From Mycobacterium simiae (lineage in GTDB: Bacteria; Actinomycetota; Actinomycetes; Mycobacteriales; Mycobacteriaceae), in assembly GCF_008370645.1 (NCBI RefSeq), contig NZ_VTZN01000011.1:1-50935 (forward strand): a stretch of DNA of 50,935 bases, given 5' to 3'. Below are positions 47,338 through 50,935 of this stretch, in pieces (position 1 is the stretch's first letter; every line of letters begins with the position of its first letter). The position numbers and the translations under genes are program-made. The notes beneath the pieces are model-generated. The model saw only the letters and a program-made list of their open reading frames with translations. It was not told the origin of the DNA and ran no database searches.

Positions 47338-47556
47338 ATCTAGACCGTACCGGGAATGCGGCCAAAGGCTCGTATATAGCTGGACCGCGGCCGCTGGCGT
47401 GCCATCTCCCGCGTGCAGCGGCTCGTCCCGGCGACAGTCACATACGCCACGGGAACCTCAGTGCTACTCGGTGCGCGCGCCGCACTCGCCGGCCATCCAG
47501 CCGTGCCGGGCAGCCCTGGGCACCACCTTCGCAGCCCGTCCTAGACTTGGGTCCCT

Positions 47557-48666
47557 GTGAGCCTGAGCCTGGGAATCGTGGGCCTGCCCAACGTCGGCAA
47601 GTCGACCCTTTTCAACGCCCTGACCCGGAACAACGTGGTGGCGGCGAACTATCCGTTTGCGACCATCGAGCCGAACGAGGGTGTCGTTTCCCTGCCCGAT
47701 CCGCGCCTTGACAAGCTGGCCCACCTTTTCGAGTCCGAGCGCACGGTTTTTGCCCCGGTGACGTTCGTCGACATCGCCGGCCTGGTCAAGGGGGCGTCTG
47801 AAGGGGCCGGGCTGGGCAACAAATTCCTGGCCCACATCCGCGAGTGCGACGCGATCTGTCAGGTGGTGCGGGTTTTCGCTGACGACGACGTGACCCACGT
47901 CGCCGGTAAGGTCGATCCGCAATCCGATATTGAGGTGGTCGAAACCGAGCTGATACTGGCCGACCTACAAACCTTGGAGCGCGCCCTGCCGCGGCTGGAG
48001 AAGGAAGCTCGCACCACCAAGGAACGCAAACCGGTCTGTGACGCGGCACACGCCGCCCACGAAGTGCTCAACAGTGGCAAGACCCTGTTCGCCGCTGGAA
48101 CGGCGGGGGCGGTGGACGCCGCGGTGCTCAAAGAGCTGAACCTGCTGACCACCAAGCCGTTCCTGTATGTGTTCAACGCCGACGAGGCGGTGCTGACCGA
48201 TCCCGCACGCGTCGCCCAACTGCGTGAGCTTGTTGCGCCCGCAGACGCCGTCTTCCTCGACGCGGCCATCGAATCGGAGCTGACCGAGCTCGACGACGAG
48301 TCGGCCGCGGAGCTGCTGGAGTCGATCGGACAGACCCAGCGGGGCCTCGATGCGTTGGCGCGGGCAGGTTTTCATACTCTCAAACTGCAGACCTTCCTCA
48401 CGGCCGGACCCAAGGAAGCGCGCGCCTGGACCATCCACCAGGGTGACACCGCGCCCAAGGCGGCCGGGGTGATCCACAGCGACTTCGAAAAAGGCTTCAT
48501 CAAGGCAGAGATCGTTTCCTACGACGACCTGATGGCCGCCGGATCCATGGCTGCGGCCAAGGCGGCCGGCAAGGTCCGCATGGAAGGCAAGGACTACGTG
48601 ATGGCCGACGGCGACGTGGTCGAGTTCCGCTTCCAAGCCGCGTCCGGACAGCAGAGGAAGGCATAG
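47557..48666 (+). CDS. ychF: Redox-regulated ATPase/GTPase YchF (Obg-like)
   Basis: A 369-residue P-loop protein of the Obg-like ATPase family, a ribosome-associated enzyme that prefers ATP. G1 GLPNVGKST is at residues 8-16, the switch YPFATIEPNEG follows, and G3 reads DIAGLVKGAS. The C-terminal TGS domain (about 280-365) ends GDVVEFRF. GTG 47557 stands 9 nt after TAGACT (47542-47547), a likely leaderless start. In M. tuberculosis vapBC32 follows; here an AT-rich region does. Confidence 0.95.
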   Translation: MSLSLGIVGLPNVGKSTLFNALTRNNVVAANYPFATIEPNEGVVSLPDPRLDKLAHLFESERTVFAPVTFVDIAGLVKGASEGAGLGNKFLAHIRECDAICQVVRVFADDDVTHVAGKVDPQSDIEVVETELILADLQTLERALPRLEKEARTTKERKPVCDAAHAAHEVLNSGKTLFAAGTAGAVDAAVLKELNLLTTKPFLYVFNADEAVLTDPARVAQLRELVAPADAVFLDAAIESELTELDDESAAELLESIGQTQRGLDALARAGFHTLKLQTFLTAGPKEARAWTIHQGDTAPKAAGVIHSDFEKGFIKAEIVSYDDLMAAGSMAAAKAAGKVRMEGKDYVMADGDVVEFRFQAASGQQRKA

Positions 48667-48686
48667 TCGGCCCGGCCTTCCATCTC

Positions 48687-48744
48687 CGTGGGCAGTTCCC
48701 ACGCCCTGATCGTACAGTTGCCGTGCAATCGAACACGGCGACTG
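48687..48744 (+). terminator. Two hairpins after ychF
   Basis: CGTGGG-CAGTT-CCCACG (48687-48703) is followed by CAGTTGCCGTG (48715-48725) pairing with CACGGCGACTG (48734-48744) over 11 bp with one G-U pair. They start 20 nt beyond the ychF stop. No strong U-tract follows either stem. Together they look like the end of the ychF transcript. Confidence 0.55.
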
Positions 48745-48958
48745 CAGACCGCGTGTTGCCGCTGTTCAACGCTCTTTTACCGCCAGCTTCGTGATTTTCT
48801 TACAGTTTGCTACCTGCAGAGGAATCACTTCTGTTTCGATTTATCGATAATTGCGTGACTTTCCTTCGGTATATGCCGTTCAGAGGATTATCTGTTTGTG
48901 CGTGATAACTGCCACAATTTTTGATTTTTAATGGCTAATTTCTGTAGCGTCGCTGGTC
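48745..48958 (+). promoter_or_regulatory. AT-rich region with promoter of the NlpC/P60-like gene
   Basis: GC content falls clearly here compared with both sides. A promoter fits well: TTGATT (48921-48926), an 18-bp spacer and TAGCGT (48945-48950), 8 nt before ATG 48959. No other gene was found in the stretch. The low GC may mark DNA that arrived by transfer. Confidence 0.55.
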
Positions 48959-49423
48959 ATGATTGCTCTTGCAACGCTGTTGACGCTTATCAACCAGGTC
49001 TCAGGAACGCCGTATATTGCGGGTGGCGATTCTCCCGCCGGAACCGACTGTTCAGGCCTGGCTTCGTGGGTATCGAATGCGGCGACGGACCGGCCAGTAT
49101 TCGGGGACCGATTCAACACCGGCACCGAGGAAGCCGCTTTGGCGGCTCGGGGCTTTCAACAAGGGACTGCTCCCAATGCCTTGGTGATCGGTTGGAATGG
49201 GCGTCACACGGCCGTCACGCTGCCTGATGGAACCCCGGTATCCAGCGGTGAAGGTGGCGGCGTCCACATCGGTGGCGCAGGCGCCTACCAGGCACAATTC
49301 ACCCATCACATGTTCCTGCCGATGGATGCTGACGCCGCCGAACTCGACGCGTCAGGGCCGGACGCGCCCGCGGCTGTGGTGGACGCGGCTAATCCGGGCG
49401 ATTCCGGAATAACAAATACGTGA
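48959..49423 (+). CDS. Small stand-alone NlpC/P60-like cysteine peptidase
   Basis: A 154-residue protein made almost entirely of an NlpC/P60-type domain. Catalytic Cys is C31 in GTDCSGLASWV and the His is H83 in GRHTAVTLPDG. The run GGDSPAGTDCSG and the end THHMFLP resemble domains I recall from mycobacteriophage tail proteins. The family cuts peptidoglycan stem peptides. There is no convincing signal peptide (the N-terminus is only mildly hydrophobic), so how it would reach the wall is unclear. The tail is Asp/Ala-rich. Phage origin is an inference. Confidence 0.7.
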   Translation: MIALATLLTLINQVSGTPYIAGGDSPAGTDCSGLASWVSNAATDRPVFGDRFNTGTEEAALAARGFQQGTAPNALVIGWNGRHTAVTLPDGTPVSSGEGGGVHIGGAGAYQAQFTHHMFLPMDADAAELDASGPDAPAAVVDAANPGDSGITNT

Positions 49424-49765
49424 CAATTGGCAGGTGAGTGATCCAAGCAGTGACTATTCTGCGAGCTGGGTCACACACATCGCACGCGTGCTATAACAGC
49501 CGCCTGCCCAATCCGTAATTGTGCGGTCAGTCACATTTACGGAAAGGGCATGGTCGCGCCATTTTTCCTGGTGGAGCAATTGTTGTCAATTCGTCATCGG
49601 TAGTGATGAAGATTCAGCTCACACTGAACGGGCGGCTCGATACAACGGGCGATGCGCCTTACCATTCGACGCGGTGACGACCAACCGGCCACCTGAGTTG
49701 GCTCCCCTGGGTATCCTGACTCTGCTCGCCGCGGACCAGACCAGCGGCAGAAGTGGGGAGCGGCA
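49424..49765 (+). other. Intergenic region with candidate regulatory sites
   Basis: This 342-bp gap holds a TGTGC-N6-TCACA element at 49520-49535, one base off a CRP-type site. GGAAAGGG (49541-49548) stands before a tiny 17-codon frame starting at 49550, perhaps a leader peptide. An 82-codon frame from GTG 49521 ends in a 4-nt overlap with the next gene, but its codon use is poor. None is certain enough to call as a gene. Confidence 0.4.
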
Positions 49766-50089
49766 ATGATATTCATCGTCGTCAAGTTTGAAACCAAACC
49801 CGAGTGGAGCGAGCGCTGGCCGGACCTGGTCGCGTCGTTCACCGCGGCCACCCGTGCTGAAGAGGGCAACCTGTGGTTCGAGTGGTCGCGCAACCTGGAT
49901 AACCCCGCCGAGTACGTCCTGGTCGAGGCCTTCCGCGACGGTGATGCGGGCAGTGTCCACGTCAATAGCGACCATTTCCAGCAGGCGATGCGGCAGCTGC
50001 CGCAGGCACTGACGGCCACGCCCAAGATCATCAGCCAGACGATCGACGCAGCCGGGTGGTCGAGGTTGGGGGAGATGGCGGTCGATTAA
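49766..50089 (+). CDS. Antibiotic biosynthesis monooxygenase (ABM) domain protein (Rv1117-like)
   Basis: A 107-residue ferredoxin-like ABM protein with IVVKFETKPEW at the start, CT-free EEGNLWFEWSRNLDNPAEYVLVEAF mid-sequence (in part), and a His in SDHFQQAM. Family members act as small cofactor-free oxygenases or heme-degrading proteins; no function is assigned to this one. GGGGAG (49755-49760) precedes ATG 49766. Length equals recalled Rv1117. Its stop shares bases with that of the opposing gene. Confidence 0.88.
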   Translation: MIFIVVKFETKPEWSERWPDLVASFTAATRAEEGNLWFEWSRNLDNPAEYVLVEAFRDGDAGSVHVNSDHFQQAMRQLPQALTATPKIISQTIDAAGWSRLGEMAVD

Positions 50090-50793
50090 CCGACGATCAC
50101 CGCGATCTCGTTGCCCAGCTGATAACCCGGCGCCAGCGGCAGCACATCACCGCTCCAGAACTTGCCCGGGTCAAACCAGTTTGTGTTCTTGTCCGTGACG
50201 AGCAGACCCATTTCCTCGTAAGTGATGGCCACCGTCTCAGCGCAGTACGCTGTCTCTAGGCCCATCTTGCGACGGCTTGCCCTGCGTCGTTGCGTTTGTT
50301 CGTAAACCTTTTTCTCCACCAACGGAATTCCACGTATCCAGTCGTTGATGGTGGGCGCCCGGCCGCGCAGCCATCGGCCGGTCAGGCGGGCGGTGGTGGG
50401 GAACGCGGTGCCGTCCATCCGGGCGATGACCCGTAGCAGATCGTTTTCCTGTTTGCGGTTGGCGTATGGGATCAGCTGCCGCAGCCAGCACCGCTGTTGG
50501 TAGCGCCCCGTCCATTGCTCGACGACCTGACGGGCATCATTGAGCTGCACGCCGCGGTGCTGGCTACCGGTCCACACGTCGACGAGCTTGTCGCCCAATT
50601 CGGCGTGCCAGATCAGCGGTGGCAAGTCGTCGATGGCCACCGTCATGCCGACGTGATTCACTGGACTATTGGTCAAGGCCTGGATGGCCCGATCGGGTCT
50701 GGACCGGCCGCGAAACAGCCACAGGTCGCCAGTGCGGGTTTCGTTCAGCGCCTGGTCCAATGTGAGCGTGCTGTTTTCCACCCCCAGCACCAT
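50086..50793 (-). CDS. Permuted papain-like (YiiX-type) protein (Rv1118c-like)
   Basis: A 235-residue protein. GDLWLFRGRS and SPVNHVGMTVAI near the start, and ETAYCAETVAITYEEMG toward the end, give the order His then Cys typical of circularly permuted NlpC/P60 (YiiX/DUF830) enzymes. These act as amidases or acyl transferases, but the substrate here is unknown. ATG at 50793. It is tail to tail with the ABM gene (stops overlap by 3 of 4 bases) and diverges from the gene at the window edge. M. tuberculosis Rv1118c is longer in my memory (286). Confidence 0.8.
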   Translation of the reverse strand: MVLGVENSTLTLDQALNETRTGDLWLFRGRSRPDRAIQALTNSPVNHVGMTVAIDDLPPLIWHAELGDKLVDVWTGSQHRGVQLNDARQVVEQWTGRYQQRCWLRQLIPYANRKQENDLLRVIARMDGTAFPTTARLTGRWLRGRAPTINDWIRGIPLVEKKVYEQTQRRRASRRKMGLETAYCAETVAITYEEMGLLVTDKNTNWFDPGKFWSGDVLPLAPGYQLGNEIAVIVG

Positions 50794-50814
50794 AGGCGCC
50801 GATAGCCTGTCGTG

Positions 50815-50935
50815 ATGCGCAGTATGTGGAAGTGGCTTGGGCTGGCCAGCGTCGCTGGCGTGGTGGCCGGGGGAGCGTTGGTGGTGCGCGACGAGCGCAA
50901 ACGTCGCGCGTACACGGCCGACGAGGTCCGCGCCC
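50815..50935 (+). CDS. Small hypothetical protein, truncated by the window end
   Basis: The visible 40 codons encode a hydrophobic N-terminus (WKWLGLASVAGVVAGGAL) followed by a basic and acidic stretch (VRDERKRRAYTADEVRA). It looks like a short membrane-anchored actinobacterial protein. ATG 50815 follows TAGCCT (50803-50808) by 6 nt; GTG at 50812 is also in frame. The 3' end lies outside the window. Confidence 0.65.
   Translation, partial: MRSMWKWLGLASVAGVVAGGALVVRDERKRRAYTADEVRA

Noticed and set aside
49521..49769. 82-codon frame with a 4-nt overlap to the ABM gene
   Set aside because: Overlap is tempting, but the first half has non-mycobacterial codon use and no family likeness; ABM has its own good ribosome site.

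Overview
The window is chromosomal DNA from a slow-growing Mycobacterium. It is GC-rich and uses many GTG and TTG starts. It encodes mycobacterial hallmarks: two PPE proteins, mycothiol S-conjugate amidase, the DesA2 acyl-ACP desaturase, a Z-farnesyl diphosphate synthase, PhoH2 and a 3beta-hydroxysteroid dehydrogenase. From memory, gene order follows M. tuberculosis Rv1069c to Rv1118c closely. It is not M. tuberculosis itself: several genes of that species are missing at the expected places (PE_PGRS/PE/celA2 block, mazEF3, vapBC32) and others appear instead. I cannot fix the species from sequence alone.

Layout. 1-412 is an AT-rich, hairpin-rich stretch without a convincing gene. 413-6402 holds a lipid-oxidation group: Rv1069c-like hydrolase, echA8, echA9, then a Bax-inhibitor-like membrane protein and fadA3. 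6684-10624 is a co-directional set of two PPE genes and a CycA-type D-serine/D-alanine/glycine transporter. 11134-16913 holds a GDSL esterase, lipU, cbs, pra and metB, including two sulfur amino-acid enzymes. 16993-22234 holds greA, a DUF4307-like protein, mca with two overlapping genes, and a hemolysin-III-like protein. 22387-26297 begins with Z-FPP synthase and continues with three genes I do not place in M. tuberculosis: a large membrane protein, an O-methyltransferase and a small membrane protein. 26391-32222 is coaA, glyA, desA2, phoAT-phoH2 and a polysaccharide deacetylase. 32268-33623 is a broken adenylate cyclase. 33632-37176 is the glpX-fum-Rv1097c group. 37232-42827 holds an Rv1100-like protein, a dienelactone-hydrolase-like protein, an AI-2E-family permease, an intact carboxylesterase and the steroid dehydrogenase behind a KstR-type operator. 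42882-48666 is xseB/xseA/Rv1109c, ispH, a DUF6542-like protein and ychF. 48667-50935 is a lower-GC, variable-looking segment with a stand-alone NlpC/P60-like gene, a small monooxygenase-fold protein, a permuted papain-like protein and a truncated gene at the edge.

How it fits together. Much of the window is core metabolism: beta-oxidation, CoA biosynthesis, one-carbon metabolism, gluconeogenesis and the TCA cycle, isoprenoid precursors, exonuclease VII. The accessory parts are the PPE-PPE-cycA cluster, the methyltransferase island with an 11-bp inverted repeat in front of it, the cyclase pseudogene, and the 48.7-49.8 kb segment. Many genes have a TANNNT -10 element 6-9 nt before the start codon and no Shine-Dalgarno sequence, which suggests leaderless transcripts. 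I found no tRNA, rRNA, CRISPR array, insertion sequence or recognised riboswitch. Comparisons with M. tuberculosis rest on recalled gene order and sequences, not on a search.
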